This document shows positions 24,922-33,141 of a stretch of DNA of 33,141 bases, piece after piece; position 1 is the stretch's first letter, and each line of letters opens with the position of its first letter. The translations under genes were made by a program, and so were the position numbers. The notes beneath the pieces are model-generated. The model was given only the letters and a program-made list of their open reading frames with translations. It was not told the origin of the DNA and did no database searches. The stretch is from Candidatus Zixiibacteriota bacterium. GTDB taxonomy: Bacteria; SM23-81. Location of the stretch: contig DAOVRJ010000002.1 in NCBI GenBank assembly GCA_030628225.1, forward strand, positions 1-33,141, written 5' to 3'.

Positions 24922-25169
24922 AAGTTTGACCTCCCTTTCGCCAACCCGAGTTTACGACGCTGGCAAGGCTACATGCAGAAAAAGGGACAAAGGAGGGTTC
25001 TCGGGGGCTGGTCCGTCTCCTGCCTTTCTCTGTCCCTTTTCGGAAATTGTCGCTGCTCCTAACTTAGGCCAGGGCTCCGCATCTTGCTCGACCACCCCTC
25101 ACCTGTCAGGAGAGCCTGGTGACAGAACAGGAATGCCCTCCGGCCAGTTTCAACTGAAAGGCACTTTAA
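24922..25169 (-). promoter_or_regulatory. Structured leader of tdh-kbl, candidate bistable attenuator
   Basis: About 240 bases run from the expected start (near 25164) to the tdh ATG with no convincing gene. One fold pairs GGAGGG (25136-25141) with CCCTCC (24992-24997), and CTGTTCTGTC (25121-25130) with GACGGACCAG (25008-25017, one mismatch). This encloses smaller hairpins, including ACCA..TGGT (25091-25120) and CCTA-AGT-TAGG (25058-25068). The other fold is AAAAGGGACA (25031-25040) with TGTCCCTTTT (24980-24989), ending in a T5 run, which is terminator-like. The two cross each other and cannot coexist. No known riboswitch was recognised. The remainder up to the ATG holds only the ribosome binding site. 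Confidence 0.5.
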
Positions 25170-25198
25170 ATTTTAACACAACCGGTCTAAGTTGTCAA
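25170..25198 (-). promoter_or_regulatory. Promoter of tdh-kbl
   Basis: TTGACA (25193-25198), 17-bp spacer, TAAAAT (25170-25175). It lies 34 bases outside the 3' end of the TPR lipoprotein gene. Confidence 0.85.
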
Positions 25199-25231
25199 CA
25201 GAAAATTTACCATCTAGAGAAACTTTTTTTT

Positions 25232-26332
25232 CTACTCCTCCTCACCCTGTAATTCCTCGGCTTTCTTAAAAGCCTCCTCGCCCTCGGTCTTCATGCCCTT
25301 TTTGATGTAGATGATCCCTAATTGGTACCAAGCGTCACCATTGTCAGGTTCAAGCTCGATGGCCTTCTCCAGGCTGGGCTGAGCTCCATCGAGATCGTCC
25401 AGGGCCACCTGAGCAATGGCCAGATTAAACCAGCCGTCTATATCCTCTGGGTCCAGCTCAGTCACCTTCTGGAACAGGGGAGCCGCTTCCTCAAAATCCC
25501 TGATCTCCTGGGCATAGAGAACACCCAGGTTATAGAAAAAGTCCTTGTCCTCGGGATAAGCCTCCATGGCCTGCTGATACACGGCGATAGCCTGGTCCAG
25601 AATAGACTTAATCTCCTCCTCGGCCGGCGTCGAATCCTCCCCGCTATCGGCAGCCACAAGATCGGCTCGCCGGGCCCGGGCCAGGCTTTCCAGCGAACGA
25701 GCCCGCAGCGAGAGGGCGCTCTTGTTCTCCGGCTCCAGTTCCAGCGCACCCCCGAAAAGGTCGGCGGCTCTCTGGACCTCTCCTCTATTAAGCAGGATCA
25801 CCCCGGAGTTAATCCTGGCAGACACGTTTTCAGGTTGAAGTTCCAGGACTTTTTCGTAGGCCTCCAGCGCCTGGTCAAGACTGTCCATATTCGTGTAGGC
25901 ATAGCCTAAATTGTTGAAGCCATCCGCCTGCCGATCATCGATGACAGTGGCCGTTTTGAACTCCAACAGCGCCTTGGCAAAATCCCCGTCCTTCCCGGCT
26001 CCAACCCCACGATTGAAGGCCATGACCCATTTTTCCTGACGGATATTCTCGATGTCCGTCTTCCACTTCGCACTTATCTCCAGAGATTTCTCAAACTCCC
26101 TCACCATAGCCTCGTACATTCCCTTTTCCCCGTAAGCTCTTCCCAACAAGAAGCGCGCCTCAGCGTTCCGGGGCTCCCGTTGTACCGCTAACTCCAACTG
26201 TTGCTGAGCGTTGTCCCAGTCCTGCTGCTGAATATATACCTTGGCTCCGGTTAAAGCCGGGTTCTGGCAGCCAGCCCACAGGGCAACACCGGCCAACAGG
26301 ATCAAAGAAAAAGCCAATCTGAATCTCCTCAT
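25232..26332 (-). CDS. TPR-repeat lipoprotein
   Basis: A 366-aa protein with a lipoprotein signal: MRRFRLAFSLILLAGVALWAGC, where LWAGC is the lipobox and Cys22 is the lipidated residue. The rest is a series of about seven to eight tetratricopeptide repeats, for example ARFLLGRAYGEKGMYEAMV, GFNNLGYAYTNMDSLDQAL and AWYQLGIIYIKKGMKTEGEE. It would be membrane-anchored on the periplasmic face and serve as an interaction scaffold. AGGAGG lies shortly before ATG 26332. It follows the DUF4139 gene by 48 bases, with no promoter seen between them, so both probably belong to the valS transcript. It is similar in type to the TPR gene at 14776-15756 but not an obvious duplicate. Confidence 0.9.
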   Translation of the reverse strand: MRRFRLAFSLILLAGVALWAGCQNPALTGAKVYIQQQDWDNAQQQLELAVQREPRNAEARFLLGRAYGEKGMYEAMVREFEKSLEISAKWKTDIENIRQEKWVMAFNRGVGAGKDGDFAKALLEFKTATVIDDRQADGFNNLGYAYTNMDSLDQALEAYEKVLELQPENVSARINSGVILLNRGEVQRAADLFGGALELEPENKSALSLRARSLESLARARRADLVAADSGEDSTPAEEEIKSILDQAIAVYQQAMEAYPEDKDFFYNLGVLYAQEIRDFEEAAPLFQKVTELDPEDIDGWFNLAIAQVALDDLDGAQPSLEKAIELEPDNGDAWYQLGIIYIKKGMKTEGEEAFKKAEELQGEEE

Positions 26333-26380
26333 TTTCTCCCCTCCTGAAGAAAAAAAACAAGGGTCCTCTGCTCACCAGTC

Positions 26381-27736
26381 TTACCAGCGGAAACGAACGG
26401 AGTACTTTAAAACCGTCTCACCGTCTCCGGGCACGAGCAGGGGAAACTCAACGGTTCGCGAATCTTTTTTACGGTGGTCATGGGTGAATGAGGTGATCTT
26501 CCAATCACCCCATAGCCCTTCCACGACCACCACCTCTACAGACTCCTCCTTATGATTGCGCAATTTCAGCTCATACGTCTCCTCCCTAGAACGGTCGGTG
26601 ATCTTCCTGTACTCCACCTGCTTTCTCTCTCCCACTATGTCGAAGGCGTTGCCCAAAAAGACTCGCACTTTCTCGTCTTTAGGAGTGTGATCGATGAGGT
26701 CCTCGCCGACGAACTGAAGGCTCTGATCCTCATCCTTTTTGTAAACGCGCAGTTTGCCCTGGGGCAACGGTATGCCCAACCCATTTTGTTTGTTGTTCTT
26801 GAACTCCAAATTGATCCGCACCTTGCTTCCGTCCTGAACCCCGTTATAGGTGAGAATCTTCTTGACCCGCACATCTGCATTGGGAAACAGTGTAAGCTGC
26901 TTGATCTGATTGTCTTTGACCGTGGCTGGCCGGTTCAGAGTGTACATGTGGTACTCGAAAAAGGCCTTCTCCTCAAACTGGGGCACGCCCTTGCCGGCGA
27001 CATCCATCGCCAAACCTCTCCCTTCGGGAAATCTGGGAGCAGCCCTCACCCGGTGAACCTCTCCAGCCACCAGCTTCAATTTGGCATCGCGATAGGTCGC
27101 CCCCGATCGGTTGTCCAGAGAGACCCACCCCCCCAACTCCAACCTGGTGTCGTCTTCATTAATCGCTGCCACATACTCGGCGTGCCAGTTGACCCCATCG
27201 GTGAGATAGCTCACCTCGGTTTCGTGCTTGCCGGACCGCTGGCTATCCAGCAGCCATACCAATGTGGGACGGGTGATCAGACCCTCGGGCAGTTGCGGAA
27301 ACTCCAAAACCTGAACCTCTTTGGCCTTGATAATTTTAATCTGGCCAGAGCTGTCCTGGATAATCAGATCATCGGCGGCGCTGAGCAGAGTCCCCTCATA
27401 GAACCGTTCCTCTTTGGCCAGAAGTCTGATCTGCCTGTCCAGGTACTTCTGGAGGAGCTTGCCAGAGCTGACCAGATCGTACTCGTAGTTCTGCTCCAAA
27501 ATAAGCACCTGATCAGGTGCGGTCAGAGATTTGAAGCGCACAGAGGTGGGGTCAATCCTGGCGGCCACATCCTTGAACCGAACCGTTTCCGTACCTTTGG
27601 AGAGCTCGATGCTCCGCACCTCCCGAACCAGGGCAAAGTCCTGGTTGTAAACTGTCAGGGCCACCTCATCGGCCCAGGCCAACCCTATGGACAAAATAAG
27701 GGTCAGGCCACCGAGGACCATCACGAGTCCCTTCAC
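26381..27736 (-). CDS. DUF4139 secreted protein
   Basis: A 451-aa protein of the DUF4139 family, whose function is unknown. It has a signal peptide (MKGLVMVLGGLTLILSIGLA, cleavage near AWA/DE), a beta-rich N-terminal domain (VALTVYNQDFALVREVR) and the DUF4139 region (WHAEYVAAINEDDTRLELGG, WVSLDNRSGATYRDAKLKLV). The predicted location is periplasm or cell surface. The start is the GTG at 27734-27736, with GGAGG 5 bases upstream; an ATG at 27757 would add seven residues before the signal sequence and places that GGAGG inside the gene. It is 65 bases after valS and probably in its transcript. Confidence 0.88.
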   Translation of the reverse strand: MKGLVMVLGGLTLILSIGLAWADEVALTVYNQDFALVREVRSIELSKGTETVRFKDVAARIDPTSVRFKSLTAPDQVLILEQNYEYDLVSSGKLLQKYLDRQIRLLAKEERFYEGTLLSAADDLIIQDSSGQIKIIKAKEVQVLEFPQLPEGLITRPTLVWLLDSQRSGKHETEVSYLTDGVNWHAEYVAAINEDDTRLELGGWVSLDNRSGATYRDAKLKLVAGEVHRVRAAPRFPEGRGLAMDVAGKGVPQFEEKAFFEYHMYTLNRPATVKDNQIKQLTLFPNADVRVKKILTYNGVQDGSKVRINLEFKNNKQNGLGIPLPQGKLRVYKKDEDQSLQFVGEDLIDHTPKDEKVRVFLGNAFDIVGERKQVEYRKITDRSREETYELKLRNHKEESVEVVVVEGLWGDWKITSFTHDHRKKDSRTVEFPLLVPGDGETVLKYSVRFRW

Positions 27737-27801
27737 GTCAACCTCCTCATGTTTCATAAAAGTGAGCGGACGAGCCTCGAAAGACAGATTAAAAAGGGGG
27801 G

Positions 27802-30453
27802 TTACTGGGCGATGAGCTTGAGGTTCTCCTGCAATTTCGCCAGCCTCTGATCCAGTTCCTCGCCCTTGGCCCGCTCCCGGCTCACCACCTCCCGGGGCGC
27901 CCTTCTCAGAAAATCTTCATTACTCAGTTTTTTGCTTATCCCAGCCAACAAACCGGAGATGCGCCCGATCTCCTTTTCCAGGCGCAGCCGCTCAGTATCC
28001 AGGTCGATCAACCCCTCCAGGGGCACGAAGACCTCCACACCCTTCACCACAACCGTGGCCGTGGCCTTGGGCCTTTCTACCTCTCGGTCCACCACCAACT
28101 CCTCGATCTTGGCCAGTTCTAGAAGATAAAGGTGGTTGGCCTTTAAGCGCTCCAAAACCCTTTCATCCTCGACTTTCAAAAGCACCCGTGCCCGACGGGA
28201 AGGCGGAATACCCATCTCGGCCCGGATGTTGCGCACCGCCCCAATTACATCTTGCAGATAACCAACCTCCTCTTCTGCCTGCGCATCCAGCTTAGCCCGA
28301 TCGTACCGGGGCCAGCTGGCCACCATCAGGCTCTGCCCCTCATGGGGCAGGTGCTGCCAGATTTCCTCGCTAATAAATGGCATAAAGGGGTGCAACAGCC
28401 TCAAGGCCCCGTCTAAAATAGCCGTGGTGACCCACAGCGCCGCCTCCCTGTCCGCTCTGTCCTCTAATCCGTACAGTCGGGGCTTGACCCACTCTAAATA
28501 CCAGTCGCAGTATGCATGCCAGAAGAAGTCGTATATCTGATGGGCTGCCTCGTTTAGACGATACTTCTCCAGGGATCTGGTCACCCCACTCACGGTTCTC
28601 TGAAAGGTGCTCATGATCCAGCGATCCACCAGGGTAAGCTGGATTTTCTCCGGGTCTACCTGGTTTTGGTCGAAGTCCTTCAGGTTCATCTGAACCAACC
28701 GCGATGCATTCCAGATTTTGTTGGAGAAATTCCGCCCGATAATCAGCTTATCCTCGGAAAAGTAGGCATCTTGCCCCTCAGCGGTGATCAGGATCATGCT
28801 CAGCCTAAGAGCGTCGGCCCCGAATTCCTCGATGATCTTCGTGGGATCCGGAGAATTGCCCAAAGACTTGCTCATCCAGCGGCCCTGCTCGTCCTTGACC
28901 ATCCCGTTGATGTACACGTGGGGGAAAGGAACCTCTCCCATGAACTCCATGCCCGCCATAACCATACGAGCCACCCAGAAAAATATGATGTCCGGTCCGG
29001 TGACCAAAACATCTGTGGGATAAAAAACCTTCAGCTCGGGAATCTCTTCCGGCCATCCCAGCGTGGAAAAAGGCCATAGCCATGAAGAGAACCAGGTGTC
29101 CAGGACATCCTCGTCCTGCCGGAGCTTGCTGCTCCCACATTTGGGGCACCTGGCCGGCTCTTCTTTGGCGGCGACAACCTCTCCACACTCCTCACAGTGC
29201 CAGATGGGAATCCGATGTCCCCACCAAATCTGGCGGGATATGCACCAATCGCGAATATTCTCGATCCAATTCAGGTAAACCTTGGTCCAGCGGCTGGGAT
29301 AGAACTTTATCTTTCCCTCCTGCACAACTCTTTTGGCCTGTTCGGCCAGCGGCTTCATCTTCACAAACCATTGATCGGAGAGATAGGGCTCGATGGCCGT
29401 GTGACAGCGGTAGCAATGACCCAGCGCATGCTGGTGGGACTCGACCTTGACCAGAAGATCTCGCTCCTTGAGATCGGCCAGAAGCCGCTCCCGACACTCG
29501 AACCGATCCATCCCCTGGTAATCCCCCGCGTTCTCGTTCATGGTGGCATCCGGGTTCATGATGTTGATCGATTCCAGACCGTGCCGCCGACCCATCTCAA
29601 AATCGTTTGGGTCATGGGCAGGCGTAACCTTGACGATGCCGGTCCCGAACTCGGGGTCGACGAAGTGGTCGGCGATGACCGGTATCTCCCGATTAAGGAT
29701 GGGCAAAATGATCTTTTGCTTCTGTAGCTCCAGATACCGCTTATCCTTGGGACTGACGGCCACGGCGGTGTCGCCCAGCATCGTCTCCGGACGGGTAGTG
29801 GCAACGGTGATGAAATCCCTGCTGTCCTTGATAGGATATTTGATGTACCAGAGGTTCCCACCCAGCTCCTGGTGCTCCACCTCTTCATCAGACAGGGCCG
29901 TGCGGCAGCGCGGACACCAATTGATGATGTACTTGCCGCGGTAGATAAGACCCTTCTGGTAAAGACGCACAAAAGTCTCCCGGACGGCCCGAGAGAGACC
30001 CTCGTCCATGGTAAATCGCTCGCGATCCCAGTCGCAGGAACAGCCCAGCTGCTGTAGCTGCTGGATGATCTTGCCCCCGTAGTTTCGCCTCCATTCCCAA
30101 ACCCGCTCCAAGAACTTCTCGCGGCCCAGGTTCTCCCGCTTCAACCCCTCTTTGGCCAGTCCCTTCTCCACCACATTCTGGGTGGCGATACCCGCATGAT
30201 CGGTGCCGGGCAACCAGAGGGCGTTGAACCCGTCCATCCGCTTCCATCGAATCAGAATGTCCTGAATAGTGTTGTTTAATACGTGACCCATGGTCAGAAT
30301 GCCGGTGACATTGGGCGGGGGAATCACGATGGTGTAGGATTTTTTAGATGAATCGACCGGGGCGTGGAACAGCCCATGCTTCATCCAGTAGCTATACCAC
30401 TTTCGCTCCACCCTATGGGGATCATAACGTTTATTCAGGATCGTCTCGGCCAA
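27802..30453 (-). CDS. valS: Valyl-tRNA synthetase
   Basis: An 883-aa class I aminoacyl-tRNA synthetase that charges tRNA-Val. The HIGH-type motif is PPPNVTGILTMGH (45-57) and the KMSKS-type motif is GRWMSKSLGN (about 525-535). Cys-rich inserts resembling zinc ribbons are CPRCRTALSD and CEECGEVVAAKEEPARCPKC. The C-terminal tRNA-binding coiled coil (LRLEKEIGRISGLLAGISKK) is complete. The start is a TTG at 30451-30453: GAGAGG lies 6 bases upstream, the product then begins AETILNKRYDPH, and the alternative at 30552 would fall inside the promoter. The gap to coaE is 150 bases and contains that promoter. Confidence 0.97.
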   Translation of the reverse strand: MAETILNKRYDPHRVERKWYSYWMKHGLFHAPVDSSKKSYTIVIPPPNVTGILTMGHVLNNTIQDILIRWKRMDGFNALWLPGTDHAGIATQNVVEKGLAKEGLKRENLGREKFLERVWEWRRNYGGKIIQQLQQLGCSCDWDRERFTMDEGLSRAVRETFVRLYQKGLIYRGKYIINWCPRCRTALSDEEVEHQELGGNLWYIKYPIKDSRDFITVATTRPETMLGDTAVAVSPKDKRYLELQKQKIILPILNREIPVIADHFVDPEFGTGIVKVTPAHDPNDFEMGRRHGLESINIMNPDATMNENAGDYQGMDRFECRERLLADLKERDLLVKVESHQHALGHCYRCHTAIEPYLSDQWFVKMKPLAEQAKRVVQEGKIKFYPSRWTKVYLNWIENIRDWCISRQIWWGHRIPIWHCEECGEVVAAKEEPARCPKCGSSKLRQDEDVLDTWFSSWLWPFSTLGWPEEIPELKVFYPTDVLVTGPDIIFFWVARMVMAGMEFMGEVPFPHVYINGMVKDEQGRWMSKSLGNSPDPTKIIEEFGADALRLSMILITAEGQDAYFSEDKLIIGRNFSNKIWNASRLVQMNLKDFDQNQVDPEKIQLTLVDRWIMSTFQRTVSGVTRSLEKYRLNEAAHQIYDFFWHAYCDWYLEWVKPRLYGLEDRADREAALWVTTAILDGALRLLHPFMPFISEEIWQHLPHEGQSLMVASWPRYDRAKLDAQAEEEVGYLQDVIGAVRNIRAEMGIPPSRRARVLLKVEDERVLERLKANHLYLLELAKIEELVVDREVERPKATATVVVKGVEVFVPLEGLIDLDTERLRLEKEIGRISGLLAGISKKLSNEDFLRRAPREVVSRERAKGEELDQRLAKLQENLKLIAQ

Positions 30454-30496
30454 TCTCAACCTCTCTTTCAGGCCTGGCAGAAAACCGGGGCGCAAA

Positions 30497-30506
30497 GTGA
30501 GCTCAC
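30497..30506. repeat. Perfect 10-bp palindrome in the valS leader
   Basis: GTGAGCTCAC, about 10 to 20 bases downstream of the expected valS start site. The position would suit a repressor operator, but a 10-bp palindrome can occur by chance. Confidence 0.3.
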
Positions 30507-30523
30507 CCGTCGAGAAGCTAACA

Positions 30524-30552
30524 ATAATAACAAAAATAAATCCCTCTGTCAA
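30524..30552 (-). promoter_or_regulatory. Promoter of valS
   Basis: TTGACA (30547-30552), 17-bp spacer, TATTAT (30524-30529). Expected start near 30517, leader about 64 bases. Confidence 0.85.
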
Positions 30553-30570
30553 CCCGTTTGTTAAGGCGCT

Positions 30571-30590
30571 AAAAAAAACTCTCCTGAGCT
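30571..30590 (-). terminator. Weak terminator after coaE
   Basis: AGCTC (30586-30590) pairs with GAGTT (30577-30581) around AGGA and is followed by T6 (30571-30576). The stem is short and contains a G-T pair, so it is a weak candidate, but it sits properly between the coaE stop and the valS promoter. Confidence 0.35.
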
Positions 30591-30603
30591 CCTGGGGGCA
30601 AGG

Positions 30604-31221
30604 TCAGTTCTCTCCACAAGTCCCTTCTTCTTTTAGGCTTTTCCAGATCTGGGCAGCTCGCTCCCGGAGGAGAGAAAGGGGTACGTCGTTAACGATGAGG
30701 TGATCGGCCAATTTGGATTTATCCGGCGAGGGAAGCTGGGCAGCCATGCGATCCCGGACCTCCCCGGCGGAGAGACCCGTATGCTCCATCAACCGCTGGC
30801 GCCTGAGGTGCTCAGGAGCCTCCACCACCACCAGTTTATCCACCAGCCCGAGGACTCGACATTCCACCAGCAAGGCGGCATCCACCACCACAATCCCCCG
30901 ATAGTCCGATTGGCGCAACTGAGCTAATAGGCCCTTCAGCCGAGCCAGGATGGGAGGGTGGAGAATCCCGTTAAGACGCTCGCCACCCCGACGATCCCGG
31001 AAAGCCAGTCTGCCTAGTTCCCGACGGTTCAGGGAGCCGTCGGCCTGCAGAATTCCCGAACCGAAGGCCCCTGCCAGATCCTGAAGAATCCGGGGGTCCT
31101 TCTCCAACACCTCCCTGGCAATCTGGTCGGCATCGATAAGCAGAGCTCCCCACTGGGCGAACATCCTGCTGACAGTGCTTTTTCCGGCGCCAATGCCGCC
31201 GGTAACACCAACAACCAGCAT
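30604..31221 (-). CDS. coaE: Dephospho-CoA kinase
   Basis: A 205-aa kinase catalysing the last step of coenzyme A synthesis. The P-loop is GGIGAGKS (8-15); then WGALLIDADQIAREVL carries the conserved DAD of dephospho-CoA binding. Further family segments are IVVVDAALLVEC and RQRLMEHTGLSAGEVRDRMA. The length matches the family. The gap to polA is 15 bases, so the two are probably cotranscribed; polA-coaE neighbourhood is common in bacteria. It ends before a weak terminator and the valS promoter. Confidence 0.95.
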   Translation of the reverse strand: MLVVGVTGGIGAGKSTVSRMFAQWGALLIDADQIAREVLEKDPRILQDLAGAFGSGILQADGSLNRRELGRLAFRDRRGGERLNGILHPPILARLKGLLAQLRQSDYRGIVVVDAALLVECRVLGLVDKLVVVEAPEHLRRQRLMEHTGLSAGEVRDRMAAQLPSPDKSKLADHLIVNDVPLSLLRERAAQIWKSLKEEGTCGEN

Positions 31222-31236
31222 GGCCTAATCCCGTTC

Positions 31237-33141
31237 TCAGTGCGCCTCGTACCAGTTCTTCCCCACCCCAATGTCCACCTTGATGGGCACCTTCAAGCTC
31301 AGAGCATTCTCCATCTTGGAGCGGATCATCTCGCTCACCTGGTTCAACTCCTCCTTGGGGATCTCGAAAACCAGCTCGTCGTGGATCTGGATGATCATCT
31401 TGGCCTGCCAACCTCTTCCCCTCAACTCCCGGTCAATCTCAATCATGGCCACCTTGATCAAATCAGCAGCGGTGCCCTGGATGGGCGTGTTGACGGCCGT
31501 GCGCTTGGCAAAGGCTACCATGGAGCTCCGGTCGCTGTTCAGCTCGGGCAAATATCTTCTGCGGTTAAGCAATGTAGTCACGTACCCCTTCTTCTGAGCC
31601 TGCTGGATGGTACCCTCTACATACTCCTTGACTCCGGGGTAGAGCTTAAAGTAGTCCTCGATGAACCGACCGGCCTCCTGAGCGGTGATCTCCAGCTGCC
31701 GGGCTAAGCCGTAAGGGCTCATCCCGTACATGATCCCAAAATTGACCACCTTGGCCTGACGACGGAGCTCAGGGGTCACATCCTGCTCACAAACCCCGAA
31801 GACCAATGCGGCCGTGCGGGTATGCACGTCTTCATCTCGACGAAAAGACTTCAGCAAGGTAGGATCCTGAGAGAGATGGGCCATGATGCGCAGCTCTATC
31901 TGGGAGTAATCGGCGGAGAGAATATGGTGATTCTCGTCGGGTGCGATGAAAGCCTGACGGATTTTCTTGCTGAATTCGGTGCGCACGGGAATATTCTGCA
32001 GGTTGGGCCCACTGCTGGACAGCCGGCCAGTGGCCGTCACGGTCTGGTTAAAAGATGTGTGGATACGCCCTGTTCGGGGGTTTACCATACGCGGCAGGGC
32101 ATCCACATAGGTGGATTTCAGCTTCATCAGCTGGCGGTAATCCAGAAGCTTCCGGGGCAGAGCATGCTCTCGAACCAGCTCCTCCAAAACCTCCTCTTTT
32201 GTGGAATATCCGGTCTTGGTCCGCTGGATGATGGGCAGATTCAGCTTCTGGAACAGAATTACGCCTAATTGTTTGGGTGAGTTAATATTGAATTGTTCAC
32301 CAGCCAGATCATAAATCTGTTCTATCAACCCGTTCAGTTCCTCCTCCAATTCCTGGGACATCTCCCGCAGGAAATCCACGTCCAGGCAGACCCCATTCAT
32401 CTCCATCCGGGCCAGAACCTCTACCAGGGGCATCTCCACCCGGGAAAAAAGATCCAATACACCCTGCTCCTCCAGCTTCTCCTGCAAGATGTTCCATAAT
32501 CTCCAGGTGAAGTCGGCATCCTCACAGGCATACCTGCAGGCTAAATTGACCGGGACCAGGGCGAAGCTTTTCTGCGCCTTTCCCTTGCCGATAAGCTGCT
32601 GCAAAGGAATCTTCTTGTGGCCCAGATGTTCCAGGCTGAGCAGATCAAGGTTATGCCTACGAGCCGAGGGATTGAGCAGGTAGGAGGCCACCATGGTATC
32701 GAATTCGATGCCACACAGGGGACAGTCGTACCGAGCCAGGACAGTGAAGTCGTACTTGATGTTCTGACCACATTTCTTGGCCTCTCCATCGGCCAGAATA
32801 GGTCTCAGTCCGTCCAGAACCAGCTTCAGATCCAAGTTAGGCCCCTGGTGATGGCCCACAGGAATGTAGTAAGCCTGGCGGGGTGCAGCGCAGAAGGATA
32901 ACCCCACCAACTCCGCCCTCATGGGATCAACTGAAGTGGTCTCCAGATCCAGAACAAAGGAACCGGCCTTCCTCAAACTATCCAGCAGGCGGGAGAGATC
33001 CTTCCGGGTTGAGACCAGCGAGTAAATCACTTCCTCCTCGTCATCCTCCACCGAGATCTCTCTCATCAGGCTGGTGAACTCCAGCTCCCGGAATAGCTCG
33101 AGCAATCTCCGGCCGTTAAACTCCCGCAACCGGAGATCCTC
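31237..33141 (-). CDS. polA: DNA polymerase I, C-terminal part (5' end outside window)
   Basis: The frame is open to the right edge, so only the last 634 residues are present; the 5' nuclease domain and the start lie beyond 33141. The visible part begins EDLRLREFNGRRLLELF, the end of the 5' nuclease linker. The 3'-5' exonuclease domain has all acidic motifs: VLDLETTSVDP, NIKYDFTVLA and YACEDADFTW, so proofreading is probably retained. The polymerase domain carries motif A SADYSQIELRIMAHL, motif B RRQAKVVNFGIMYGMSPYGL and motif C QIHDELVFEIP. It would serve in Okazaki fragment processing and repair. A TTG at 33129 is internal, not the start. Confidence 0.97.
   Translation of the reverse strand, partial: EDLRLREFNGRRLLELFRELEFTSLMREISVEDDEEEVIYSLVSTRKDLSRLLDSLRKAGSFVLDLETTSVDPMRAELVGLSFCAAPRQAYYIPVGHHQGPNLDLKLVLDGLRPILADGEAKKCGQNIKYDFTVLARYDCPLCGIEFDTMVASYLLNPSARRHNLDLLSLEHLGHKKIPLQQLIGKGKAQKSFALVPVNLACRYACEDADFTWRLWNILQEKLEEQGVLDLFSRVEMPLVEVLARMEMNGVCLDVDFLREMSQELEEELNGLIEQIYDLAGEQFNINSPKQLGVILFQKLNLPIIQRTKTGYSTKEEVLEELVREHALPRKLLDYRQLMKLKSTYVDALPRMVNPRTGRIHTSFNQTVTATGRLSSSGPNLQNIPVRTEFSKKIRQAFIAPDENHHILSADYSQIELRIMAHLSQDPTLLKSFRRDEDVHTRTAALVFGVCEQDVTPELRRQAKVVNFGIMYGMSPYGLARQLEITAQEAGRFIEDYFKLYPGVKEYVEGTIQQAQKKGYVTTLLNRRRYLPELNSDRSSMVAFAKRTAVNTPIQGTAADLIKVAMIEIDRELRGRGWQAKMIIQIHDELVFEIPKEELNQVSEMIRSKMENALSLKVPIKVDIGVGKNWYEAH

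Noticed and set aside
25080-25110. T-box or SRP RNA in the tdh leader
   Set aside because: AGGGGTGGT and CCTGACAGG resemble pieces of these RNAs, but the ACCGCG of the T-box and the GGAAGGnAGCAGC loop of SRP RNA are missing.
25028-25140. Glycine riboswitch
   Set aside because: Only the AAAAGGGACAGAG end matches. The GGAGAG/CTCTC helix and the CCGAAGG core are absent.
26552-27850. 432-codon open frame antisense to the DUF4139 gene
   Set aside because: It is the mirror of a signal-peptide-bearing gene with its own ribosome binding site; the product has no recognisable domain.

Overview
The window is about 33 kb of compact bacterial chromosome, mostly read from the minus strand, with short gaps, ATGA stop/start overlaps and standard-code genes. 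A lipid-A/LPS exporter (MsbA type), a heptosyltransferase-family enzyme, an O-antigen-ligase-like protein and lipoproteins point to a Gram-negative (diderm) organism. The short primary-type sigma factor (285 aa, no region 1.1, region 4.2 ending RLRHTSRSK) resembles the primary sigma factors of the Bacteroidetes/FCB group. The promoters here are nevertheless classical TTGACA-N17-TATAAT-like, not the Bacteroidetes -33/-7 type. My inference is an FCB-affiliated or candidate-phylum bacterium; the species cannot be named from the sequence.

Layout, left to right. 1-318: the tail of an uncertain (possibly nuclease-like) gene, ending in a clear terminator. 444-2189: a GH57 branching-enzyme-like protein. 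2205-6777 (minus): glycosyltransferase, O-antigen ligase/polymerase-like protein, and the (p)ppGpp enzyme Rel in one run. 6867-7754 (plus): a lone GT2 glycosyltransferase with its own promoter, converging on the next cluster. 7738-13768 (minus): an envelope-glycan operon (GT2, MsbA-like exporter, GT9, a GT4 interrupted by an in-frame TGA, and another GT4). 13856-15756: a LolB-like lipoprotein and a TPR protein. 15887-18867: ComEC and a DUF523 protein. 18975-20872: M23 peptidase and sigma factor. 20932-24921: HtrA protease and the threonine-to-glycine pair kbl-tdh. 25232-30453: TPR lipoprotein, DUF4139 protein and valS. 30604-33141: coaE and the truncated polA.

The gene content is largely housekeeping and cell envelope; I see no phage, transposon, CRISPR array, tRNA or rRNA. 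The unusual material lies in expression signals. Two GT4 genes seem to start at CTG, each after a consensus Shine-Dalgarno and each beginning Leu-Arg-Ile-Leu. One GT4 gene carries a TGA where the family has a glycine. A promoter sits inside the loop of the sigma-gene terminator. A 16-codon leader ORF runs across a terminator hairpin and ends on the ribosome binding site of the DUF523 gene. The 240-nt leader of tdh-kbl can fold into two mutually exclusive structures, one terminator-like. Five minus-strand promoters and one plus-strand promoter share an exact 17-bp spacer.

Functionally, the GT/MsbA/ligase genes would build and export a surface glycolipid. Tdh and Kbl convert threonine to glycine and acetyl-CoA. 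HtrA, the M23 peptidase and the lipoproteins serve envelope maintenance. PolA, CoaE, ValS, Rel and the sigma factor are core functions.
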